Part shown: positions 8,301-15,181 of the stretch, piece after piece
Position numbering within the stretch: position 1 is the stretch's first letter
Layout: each line of letters begins with the position of its first letter
DNA from: Fibrobacter succinogenes
GTDB lineage: Bacteria; Fibrobacterota; Fibrobacteria; Fibrobacterales; Fibrobacteraceae
Length of the DNA stretch: 64,000 bases
Assembly (NCBI GenBank): GCA_902791475.1
Contig: CADAWC010000007.1
Coordinates: 42,746 to 106,745 of the forward strand
Direction: 5' to 3'
Notes under the pieces: generated by a model
Database searches by the model: none
Seen by the model: the letters and a program-made list of their open reading frames with translations, nothing else
Told to the model about the DNA's origin: nothing
Made by a program: the position numbers and the translations under genes

Positions 8301-8477
8301 TTAAACACAAATGCCCGCTTCGTCGTATTTTTTTTGCAATTTTTTCAGTTTTTCGAATGCTTTTTTAACGTTTTCAGGAGCATCATCTTTAAGCGTACAT
8401 TCATAAATATACTCGGCGTCTCCATTTGTCCATTCATAACACAAATTGAGCAACTCAACAAATTCTGGATCAGGCAT
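8301..8477 (-). CDS. Small hypothetical protein (58 aa), paralogue B
   Basis: Paralogue of 8028-8204, also exactly 58 residues from ATG 8477 (MPDPEFVELLNLCYEW ... VKKAFEKLKKLQKKYDEAG). An ATG at 8501 would add 8 residues. I prefer 8477 because the paralogue aligns from that Met and because 8501 lies inside the upstream small membrane-protein gene, which ends at 8485. The two small genes are 7 nt apart and probably co-transcribed. Function unknown. Confidence 0.8.
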   Translation of the reverse strand: MPDPEFVELLNLCYEWTNGDAEYIYECTLKDDAPENVKKAFEKLKKLQKKYDEAGICV

Positions 8478-8484
8478 GTTTAAA

Positions 8485-8616
8485 TTAGCCCAATATTCCA
8501 TTGGTCCAAAGCGGTTTTAAAATTTTATTCCAAACAAAGCCCCAAAAGAAGCCCAGAAGCCAAAGCAACGGAGCAACAAAGAGACATAAGCATGCGCATA
8601 TAATCAGAAATGTCAT
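8485..8616 (-). CDS. Small hydrophobic membrane protein (43 aa)
   Basis: 43 residues with one long hydrophobic stretch, TFLIICACLCLFVAPLLWLL, followed by aromatic-rich GFFWGFVWNKILKPLW. It is probably one or two transmembrane helices. CGGAG lies upstream of ATG 8616 at suitable spacing. It is immediately upstream of the 58-residue paralogue B (7-nt gap), so the two may form a membrane-anchor plus soluble-partner pair. Single-pass proteins of this size are common in toxin or defence loci, but no family is recognised here. Confidence 0.65.
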   Translation of the reverse strand: MTFLIICACLCLFVAPLLWLLGFFWGFVWNKILKPLWTNGILG

Positions 8617-8717
8617 TTTCAATCTCCGCGTTACTTCTTTAATATACATCTTTTGGGATCACTGAGAGTTTTTTTTCGCCTTATATCTTATAGAGCTTTT
8701 CAGAAAATTTTAATCAA

Positions 8718-11372
8718 TTACCATTCTTTCAGCGTAGCCAAGAATTCATCCTTAGTGTAAGCATGATCTACTTTTCGATGTTCATACACCAAGCAATAAC
8801 GATAGTTATTGCCAGCCTTTGACGCCCAAAGATTTCCCAGTTTGATTTTCTTTTCGGCATCAAGATGATCGCCCTTGGTTTCTAGCATCACGATTTTACC
8901 ATGTTTTGTCTTTATTATAAAATCGGGATAATGGTTGATAAAGCCATTAATGCAAAAGTCCTTCTTCTCACGGTTACGGGTCCAAAATTCAACATTTTCA
9001 AGATTAGCAACAGCGTTGATTACCGTTTCTTCAAAACCGTTTACATTCTCTTCTTTTTCGTGAAGAGTCTTCGGCAAAGGTTTTCCTGCAGATGAAAGCG
9101 TAAGCTTATCTGCAATACGATAGTGTTGCCGCAGAATAATTTTATCTTGATCTAGAGCCCGATCAAATTCTGTTTCAATATATTCCGCAGCAAGAGCATT
9201 TATTTTTTGCTTAATTCGTTCCGCATAAGTACTTTGCGAATTCAACATTTGATTCAAATCTTTGTCATTAAAGTTTGAAAGGACTCGGCGAATATATTCA
9301 ATAATATCAGGATCAGGAATCGGATACATATTCCCAATCCAATCACGTAAACGTTCAGCACACTTTTGACGTTTCCGTTCAACATCATCAATGTTTGAAA
9401 GCCAACGAGTAATTTCTGCTTGCTGATTTTTGCCAACGCTAAAAATAGTCGGTGTAAAATCTTTTTGCGACTCATCTAAATCAATGCTTCGCATTTCAAC
9501 ATCAACATTTTCAAAATTAATATTCGTATCGGCATTCCTTAATGGAAAATTTTTGAGCAACATATCCTTATCGAAAGGAGTGTTCGCTATTCCAAAAAGA
9601 TCAACATGCAAGCCTTCAACCGCACCCTTCATAAAGAATTTTGGTAAAATGATTTGACTTGCAGAGTCCTTAAAGATGCTCTTGATTGCGTAAGTTTTCA
9701 CTTGTTTTTCCATTTCAGGTGGTGCTACCGGAGATGTTCGATTTTCTTCGATACGCTTTTCCAATTCTTTGTTTTCCTTTTGAGCCAAATGCTCTATTTG
9801 AGCCATAATACCCGACTGTTGATTTTGCAATTCACTTTTAGCATCACCAAGGTCAGAAACAGAAGCTACAGATGCCGGCGACAGCGAAGAATCATCCCCA
9901 TTCCATAATATTGAAGACAAATCAAACGCATCATCTTGCGTACTTTCATCATGAATTTCTGCTGATACAATCGGTTTGTCATTCCCGGCTTGACCGGGAA
10001 TCTCCTGTACACTTTCAACATTCACTTGTCTATAGTCACTACTGCTAAAACCAGCACGATTTAGTCCTTTCACAATGCTGTCAAGTGTTTCACTAAATCT
10101 TGCGGAAGCCGTAAACACATAGCTCATATTGAGCATTACATTTTCATTTTTGCGAACATTAGGCAATCGCAAGACTCGTCCTAGAATCTGCTCCACATCA
10201 ACAGAAGAGCTTCGGTCAGCAAGAGATGCAAGAATATAGGCAAACGGGCAATCCCAACCTTCCTTAAGGGCATTCACCGTAATAATATAACGGACAGGGC
10301 AATCCTTGCTCAACAAATTGACATTCTGCAGTTCGTTCTTGTCTGCCGTTTTTATCTTAATTTGCTCTTCAGGAATTTTCAATTCCAAAAGCATCGACTT
10401 GACACGTTCAAATGTAGCGTTGTCATCTTTCGTTTTGGGTTCCGCCTGAAAAAGTACAATCGGACGAATATAGGGAGCACCCGACTTTTCCGCCTCAACC
10501 GCTGTGCGTTCCAACTTAGAACGGAGTTCCAAAGCAGAACTTACAACTTCTTCTTTCTTATGATGGTTATAAACAATTACCGGGAGCTTTACCATATTCT
10601 CTTTCTTGAGTTCTATGGCAGGCGTAAAGCTGATGATGTTGCTATTCTTGCGAGGGGTCGCCGTCAAATCCAAGATGAAACTTGGATTCAGATTTTTGAG
10701 CATTTCAACGCTCAATTCACTTTCGGCATTATGGCTTTCATCTACAACAACTACCGGATTGAAGGCACGAAGCACCGACATTACAGAGATTTCGTCTTCG
10801 GTCACATCGTTTGCAAACGATTGCAAATTACCATTTTCGTCATTGACCTTGCGATCTTCTTTCTTACGGGCACGAAGGCTATCGAAACTCAAAATACAAA
10901 GGGTCATGTTTTCGCGGACAGATGATGTATTAAAACCTGCGCCCTGCAAAAGCATCCGCTTATCAAAAACATTAACCTTATTTGCGAAATCAGTATTCAA
11001 CTGTTCGCGATACGGATGTCGCGGGTTGCTGAAATTGCGAATGGTCTGTTCCAGAATAGAATTAGACGGCACTAGCCACACAGCAATTTTCGGACGAGCA
11101 GGGTCAAGTTCCTTGAAAATCACAGACAACGCATTCGCAGCAATAAATGTCTTACCGCCAGCTGTCGGAACTTTAATACACACATGCGGGCAATTCGGCA
11201 CATTGTTTTTGTAAGGTTCAACCGCTTCGCCCAAAGAAGGTGTTATCGGCGTTCTCGGGTGCAACATCCAAAAGGCGTTAAAGGCTTCTGCTATATTTCG
11301 GCGTTCTTTCAGTTTTTCAAGAAAAAGAGCCAAGTCGTCAATAATCTGTTTTTGATAAGATTTTAAAATCAT
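8718..11372 (-). CDS. Type III restriction endonuclease subunit Res
   Basis: 884 residues. An SF2 helicase core has Walker A PTAGGKT (about 69-75), the DESH box VVVDESHNAE (about 208-217) and an arginine-finger region VEQILGRVLRLP (about 394-405). The C-terminal PD-(D/E)XK nuclease reads YPDFIIK..KIVMLETKGD (about 817-838). In type III systems Res needs Mod, hydrolyses ATP, and cuts about 25-27 bp from one of two inversely oriented sites. A palindromic repeat of 31 nt is read in frame at about residues 456-466 (QEIPGQAGNDK); an identical copy lies in the res-mod gap. Res follows mod on the same strand, 38 bp downstream. Confidence 0.92.
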   Translation of the reverse strand: MILKSYQKQIIDDLALFLEKLKERRNIAEAFNAFWMLHPRTPITPSLGEAVEPYKNNVPNCPHVCIKVPTAGGKTFIAANALSVIFKELDPARPKIAVWLVPSNSILEQTIRNFSNPRHPYREQLNTDFANKVNVFDKRMLLQGAGFNTSSVRENMTLCILSFDSLRARKKEDRKVNDENGNLQSFANDVTEDEISVMSVLRAFNPVVVVDESHNAESELSVEMLKNLNPSFILDLTATPRKNSNIISFTPAIELKKENMVKLPVIVYNHHKKEEVVSSALELRSKLERTAVEAEKSGAPYIRPIVLFQAEPKTKDDNATFERVKSMLLELKIPEEQIKIKTADKNELQNVNLLSKDCPVRYIITVNALKEGWDCPFAYILASLADRSSSVDVEQILGRVLRLPNVRKNENVMLNMSYVFTASARFSETLDSIVKGLNRAGFSSSDYRQVNVESVQEIPGQAGNDKPIVSAEIHDESTQDDAFDLSSILWNGDDSSLSPASVASVSDLGDAKSELQNQQSGIMAQIEHLAQKENKELEKRIEENRTSPVAPPEMEKQVKTYAIKSIFKDSASQIILPKFFMKGAVEGLHVDLFGIANTPFDKDMLLKNFPLRNADTNINFENVDVEMRSIDLDESQKDFTPTIFSVGKNQQAEITRWLSNIDDVERKRQKCAERLRDWIGNMYPIPDPDIIEYIRRVLSNFNDKDLNQMLNSQSTYAERIKQKINALAAEYIETEFDRALDQDKIILRQHYRIADKLTLSSAGKPLPKTLHEKEENVNGFEETVINAVANLENVEFWTRNREKKDFCINGFINHYPDFIIKTKHGKIVMLETKGDHLDAEKKIKLGNLWASKAGNNYRYCLVYEHRKVDHAYTKDEFLATLKEW
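9976..10006. repeat. 31-bp palindromic repeat inside res
   Basis: TTGTCATTCCCGG..CCGGGAATCTCCT, identical over all 31 nt to 11376-11406 and near-identical (inverted, different loop) to 13319-13350. Here it is translated in frame as QEIPGQAGND. Confidence 0.95.
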
Positions 11373-11375
11373 GCA

Positions 11376-11406
11376 TTGTCATTCCCGGCTTGACCGGGAA
11401 TCTCCT
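11376..11406. repeat. 31-bp palindromic repeat between mod and res
   Basis: An exact copy of the element within res. The palindrome ATTCCCGG-CTTGA-CCGGGAAT can form a hairpin in the mod-res intercistronic RNA. It may affect mRNA processing, but this is not shown. Confidence 0.95.
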
Positions 11407-11410
11407 TTAT

Positions 11411-13015
11411 CTAAAATTTTCTAACGTCTCTTGGAATTTTTTTGAAGGTGATATTATGTTCAAACAAAAAGTCTTTTGGCAAAACGCAATTGTCCGCATA
11501 GATAACGTAGCGTTCCGATGGAATTTGAATCGTCGAAAGAAAATCAAAATCTAGCGTGGTGATTTCTTTTTTCTTGTAGAAAAGATAATAGGCAGTATTT
11601 TCAAAATCGCCTAGGAAAAATTCGTGCTTTGAAGCCTTGACTTTTTCTTTGTCTATCGGCGTTCCTGTTTCTGTGTAGTAGATATAGCTGCGAATTTTTT
11701 CAACGGATTGGTGTTCATTCAAATTGCCGTCAAGAATCATTTCAGGGCCAAGTTCGTAGAAATTGAAGTCGCCACCAGTTCCTTCCGTAGAAGCATAACC
11801 ATTAATGACTCGGCGAACCCGTTCAGCAGTAATGGTGTTTGCGTAATCTTCCATTTCTACGAGGATGAATTTACGGTTGCCTCCATCCTGTTTATTCAAA
11901 TTTAGAACAGCATGAGCAGTTGTGCCAGAACCAGCGAAAGAATCGAGGATGATGGAGGATTTGTCGGTGGCAATTTTAAGGATTTCTTCTATTAACGAAA
12001 TTGGTTTAGGATAATCAAATTTTTTAGACTCAAAAATTTTCATTAGATCTGCAGTGCCACGAGCAGAATTAAAACTATCGCCATCCAAAAAATTCTGATA
12101 CGGCAGAGATCGCTCTATAATTTCATCATCATTATTTACATATTGATATTGTTTAAAATAAACAGACCATATGCCCTTATTTTGTTTAAATACTATAAAT
12201 CCATTTTTTACGCCCCATTCAACTTTTGATTTTGACCAACGCCAATTCCAATGCGTTTGTTTTTCCAATGAAGAACCGGGATACAATAAAGTTTTATCAG
12301 GAGTTTCTATCTGATAATTCAAAGCTTCCGAATAATGATTTCCCGTCATCCTTCTATCTAATTTATTTAAAACATATTTACCGCGACGTTTTACAAATTC
12401 ATCTTCAAGATTGTATTTACTCGTATCATCTTGTAATTTAGTATTTGCAACAAAAGCCTGCTTTTTATACATCAAAATATATTCCGTTACGACCTTTATA
12501 TCTTTACCTGTATTAGATCCTGGAGTAGATTTCCATAAAAAATTCGCAACAAAATTCCCGGCGCCAAATATTTCATCACAAATCAATTTCAAGTTCGCCT
12601 GTTCATTATCGTCAATACTGATGAAAATTGCACCATCCTCACTCAACAGTTTTTGCAAAAGTTTAAGCCGTGGATACATCATGCAAAGCCATTTGTCGTG
12701 GCGAGTCAGATCCTCGGACTCCTTGCCGACCACCTGTCCGAGCCACTTTCTAATTTTTGGGCTATTCACATTATCGTTATAGACCCAATTTTCGTTACCC
12801 GTATTATACGGCGGATCGATATAGATGCACTTGACTCGCCCTTCATATTCAGGGAGCAACGCCTTCAGCGCTTCAAGGTTATCACCATGGATAATCTTGT
12901 TTTCGGACTTACCACTCTTGCAGTTGAACGATTCTTTCAATTCAAGCGTTCTGTAAGGAACATCAAGGTGATGGTTCAGAACAGCATCTTTTCCAAGCCA
13001 GTTCAAAGTGGGCAC
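11411..13015 (-). CDS. Type III DNA methyltransferase subunit Mod (adenine-N6, beta class)
   Basis: About 534 residues. Motif order is beta class: catalytic YIDPPYNTGN (about 62-71) precedes the SAM-binding motif DSFAGSGTTAHA (about 358-369). The early NWLGKDAVLNHH and WVYNDNVNSP blocks are typical of type III Mod. Mod recognises the site, methylates one strand and targets Res. I chose GTG at 13015: GAGG lies 5 nt upstream, and family members begin at this PTLNWLGK point. The frame could start with TTG at 13030, but there is a stop 12 nt further up and no ribosome site. The target-recognition middle region is distinctly AT-rich, suggesting exchange. Confidence 0.92.
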   Translation of the reverse strand: MPTLNWLGKDAVLNHHLDVPYRTLELKESFNCKSGKSENKIIHGDNLEALKALLPEYEGRVKCIYIDPPYNTGNENWVYNDNVNSPKIRKWLGQVVGKESEDLTRHDKWLCMMYPRLKLLQKLLSEDGAIFISIDDNEQANLKLICDEIFGAGNFVANFLWKSTPGSNTGKDIKVVTEYILMYKKQAFVANTKLQDDTSKYNLEDEFVKRRGKYVLNKLDRRMTGNHYSEALNYQIETPDKTLLYPGSSLEKQTHWNWRWSKSKVEWGVKNGFIVFKQNKGIWSVYFKQYQYVNNDDEIIERSLPYQNFLDGDSFNSARGTADLMKIFESKKFDYPKPISLIEEILKIATDKSSIILDSFAGSGTTAHAVLNLNKQDGGNRKFILVEMEDYANTITAERVRRVINGYASTEGTGGDFNFYELGPEMILDGNLNEHQSVEKIRSYIYYTETGTPIDKEKVKASKHEFFLGDFENTAYYLFYKKKEITTLDFDFLSTIQIPSERYVIYADNCVLPKDFLFEHNITFKKIPRDVRKF

Positions 13016-13093
13016 GAAAACCTCAAGCAAAAAAGTGAAACTTTACGGCAATGAAATTTTGTCTTTTTGCATTTTCCACTTTTTTTTGCAAAT

Positions 13094-13243
13094 AAAAAAG
13101 GCGTGGTGTCGATGCACTTATCATTGCTGCGGGCTACCACACCCTTGACTCAATAAGCACAAACGACCCACGCCCAATAGGGCGTGAGCGCTCGTCTTAT
13201 TCTCGAGTCATTTGAAAGTGGTAGTTTCAGCAATGAGAATAAG
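13094..13243 (-). ncRNA. Long structured leader or small RNA with competing terminator upstream of mod
   Basis: Nested complementary blocks form one interrupted hairpin: 13117-13121/13239-13243, 13122-13129/13228-13235, 13134-13140/13218-13224, 13146-13151/13205-13210, 13152-13157/13196-13201, 13163-13166/13192-13195 and 13169-13175/13180-13186. That is about 43 base pairs, all exact. On the minus strand, GGTGTGGT (13143-13136) can instead pair with ACCACGCC (13107-13100), which is followed by six T: an intrinsic terminator that excludes the CTACCAC/GTGGTAG helix. This suggests either attenuation of mod-res or the 3' end of a small RNA. A transposon-derived hairpin is the alternative. Strand is inferred from the T tract. 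Confidence 0.6.
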
Positions 13244-13318
13244 AGACGAATCTCAAAAACCGGCGATTGCCATAAAGACAACCTATGTCAGCCGTAATAT
13301 AGATTTTTCTCGTCAAAA

Positions 13319-13350
13319 AAGGAGATTCCCGATCAAGTCGGGAATGACAA
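13319..13350. repeat. Palindromic repeat copy upstream of mod
   Basis: GGAGATTCCCG-ATCAAGT-CGGGAATGACA, the inverted and slightly diverged third copy of the element found in res and in the mod-res gap. Confidence 0.9.
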
Positions 13351-13397
13351 TTTCGCAGTGATGACCGATGGAAAAGAAGATTCTTCTCGAAAAAATC

Positions 13398-13426
13398 TTG
13401 ACAACTATCCCCAAAAGGATTATATT
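13398..13426 (+). promoter_or_regulatory. Sigma-70 promoter of the KilA-N gene
   Basis: TTGACA (13398-13403), a 17-nt spacer, then TATATT (13421-13426). It lies 75 nt upstream of the ATG at 13502 and supports independent transcription away from the restriction operon. Confidence 0.8.
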
Positions 13427-13501
13427 TATTAGTGAACAAATGTTCCAGTGCTCAAAATTTCAAACATTGCGGTTTTTACGCTTGTCCGCAAGGAGTTAAC
13501 G

Positions 13502-14299
13502 ATGAAAATAAAAGTTATGGAAGCCGAAATTTCCGTACAGCGAATCGGTAACGAGGATTACATTTCATTGACCGATATGGCCCGTAGTCAACTACAAGAA
13601 CACATCATATTCAAATGGTTAAGCAACAAAAATACCATTGAATATCTAGGTGAGTGGGAATCTTTATATAACCCGGATTTCAATTATACCGAATTCGGTA
13701 CAATTAAGAATGCAGCAGGAAGCAACAATTTTGTTCTTTCGGTCAAGCAGTGGATTCTTTCAACAAATGCTCAAGGGATTATCGCCAAAACAGGACGATA
13801 CGGAGGCACCTTTGCACATAAAGATATAGCATATCATTTCGGAATGTGGATTAGCCCTAAATTCCAATTGTTGTTGGTTCGCGAATACCAGCGACTCAAA
13901 GAAGCCGAACAAGCCCAAATGGGCTGGTCCGTGCGTCGCGAACTGTCGAAAATAAACTACCATATCCATACGGACGCAATCAAGCAGAATTTGATTCCAA
14001 CAACACTTACAAAACAACAAATGAGCATAATCTATGCAAACGAAGCCGATGTTTTGAACGTAGCCTTATTTGGATTTACCGCCAAGGAATGGCGCGATAC
14101 ACATGTCGATTTGCAAGGCAATGTTCGCGACTATGCGACAGTAAACCAGCTTATATGCCTTTCAAACATGGAATCGTTGAATTCGGTCTTAATCAAGGAG
14201 GGCTTACCGCAACCGGAGCGATTACAAAAATTGAATCAAATTGCAATAAGCCAAATGACAGTTCTGGAATCCATCGGAGAGAACAAACTGCTGAAATAA
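13502..14299 (+). CDS. KilA-N domain protein
   Basis: 265 residues. The N-terminal KilA-N DNA-binding domain (about 1-130) has ISLTDMAR, FKWLSNKNTIEYLGEWE and the FGMWISPKFQLLLVREYQRLK end typical of the family. The C-terminal half is helical and unassigned. KilA-N proteins occur in phages, large DNA viruses and bacterial accessory regions. I chose ATG 13502 over an upstream GTG at 13448 because AAGGAG precedes it at ideal spacing. It is divergent from the type III restriction genes and has its own consensus promoter. Confidence 0.88.
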   Translation: MKIKVMEAEISVQRIGNEDYISLTDMARSQLQEHIIFKWLSNKNTIEYLGEWESLYNPDFNYTEFGTIKNAAGSNNFVLSVKQWILSTNAQGIIAKTGRYGGTFAHKDIAYHFGMWISPKFQLLLVREYQRLKEAEQAQMGWSVRRELSKINYHIHTDAIKQNLIPTTLTKQQMSIIYANEADVLNVALFGFTAKEWRDTHVDLQGNVRDYATVNQLICLSNMESLNSVLIKEGLPQPERLQKLNQIAISQMTVLESIGENKLLK

Positions 14300-14355
14300 G
14301 GCATTCAAAAGCAGGTTTTATCATGGCTCTTTTTGAGCGGGGTTAAAACCAAACG

Positions 14356-14919
14356 CTACAAATTCTTTTTCCGATCCGCCCATTCCTCGAATTCTTGACG
14401 ACGTTTTTCGCCTTCTTCAATAGAGATGATTCCTTGATTGTCGGCACAGCGATATCCAACTAATGAAGAATCCGCCTTTAGGTGATTCAAAGGACAATCG
14501 CTTTCAAGAGAATCCACAAACCGCTGTTTCGCATTTGTCGTTTCATACGAGCAATCCGCAGGCTTTTCATCTAGACAAACCCATGTAGGTTGAGTTGCCG
14601 TAAACAGCCAATCTTCAGGTTCCGCTTTACTATTCTTGCAGGGAATCGAGCCCCGACATTCAGAAATGTACTTTAGCGATTCAGTCAAGGACTGTTCACA
14701 TTCGCTATAATCCCTGCTAGAAAATTTTTCAGTGTCATACACAGGCTTGCAATCCAAAGAAGGATCGTAGCAATCCTTTTCGCACGGTTCATCGACGCCA
14801 TAAGCGCAGGCAAAAGCCTGCAAAGCAAACGAAGAAGCTACAACATTTGTGATTCTAAAGCGTTTGCTCCAAAAGAACGCGCCTACCCACAAAAAAAGTT
14901 TTCGAAGTAAATTTCTCAT
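14356..14919 (-). CDS. Cys-rich secreted hypothetical protein
   Basis: 187 residues, no recognised family. The N-terminus is basic and then hydrophobic (RITNVVASSFALQAFACA), consistent with a signal peptide. The mature part is rich in cysteine (CEKDCYDPSLDCKPV, CPLNHL and others), suggesting disulfide bonds outside the cytoplasm. The C-terminus is a charged helix (EEGEKRRQEFEEWADRKK). GAGGAGG precedes ATG 14919 at good spacing. Confidence 0.7.
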   Translation of the reverse strand: MRNLLRKLFLWVGAFFWSKRFRITNVVASSFALQAFACAYGVDEPCEKDCYDPSLDCKPVYDTEKFSSRDYSECEQSLTESLKYISECRGSIPCKNSKAEPEDWLFTATQPTWVCLDEKPADCSYETTNAKQRFVDSLESDCPLNHLKADSSLVGYRCADNQGIISIEEGEKRRQEFEEWADRKKNL

Positions 14920-14972
14920 TTGTTCCTCCTCTACTCTCTAAAAATATACTCAAAAAAAACATCAAAAATCGT

Positions 14973-14988
14973 TGGCACGGTTCTTGCA
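14973..14988 (+). promoter_or_regulatory. Candidate sigma-54 (RpoN) promoter upstream of htpG
   Basis: TGGCACGGTTCTTGCA matches the -24/-12 consensus TGGCACR-N4-TTGCW at every specified position, pointing toward htpG 193 bp downstream. The embedded TTGGCA/TATACT pair is only 11 nt apart and so does not make a sigma-70 promoter. No gene lies between it and htpG. I did not identify an enhancer-binding site. Confidence 0.65.
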
Positions 14989-14994
14989 TATACT

Positions 14995-15181
14995 AGCGCG
15001 GAAACAAGGCAGAGCGATCGTTTTGTTTCATTTTGAAACTAGACAATCGTTAAAACCGCTTAAAAATTTAACAGTAAACGAAAAACAGCGACCTTAACAC
15101 GAAACCTTATATACCGCGCAATGCGCCAAATTAATCTTTCGTCTTTCGTCTCTCGTCTTTCGTCTAAAACAGGAGATTAAA
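14995..15181 (+). promoter_or_regulatory. htpG leader with heptamer repeats
   Basis: The long untranslated leader ends with four near-perfect copies of a CTTTCGT heptamer (about 15139-15167) just before AGGAG and the htpG start. This is the same GACGAAA/TTTCGTC sequence family found in gaps at 5368 and 17829 and inside the gene at 26561. TTTTGTTTCATTTTGAAAC (15022-15040) contains a small inverted repeat. Confidence 0.45.

Noticed and set aside
13094..13243. 6S RNA or T-box identity for the structured leader
   Set aside because: No central bubble flanked as in 6S RNA, and AGGGTGTGGTAGCCCGC only loosely resembles a T-box antiterminator; no specifier loop is evident.
13448..13501. Upstream GTG start for the KilA-N protein
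   Set aside because: ATG 13502 has an ideal AAGGAG, while the added residues match nothing in the family.
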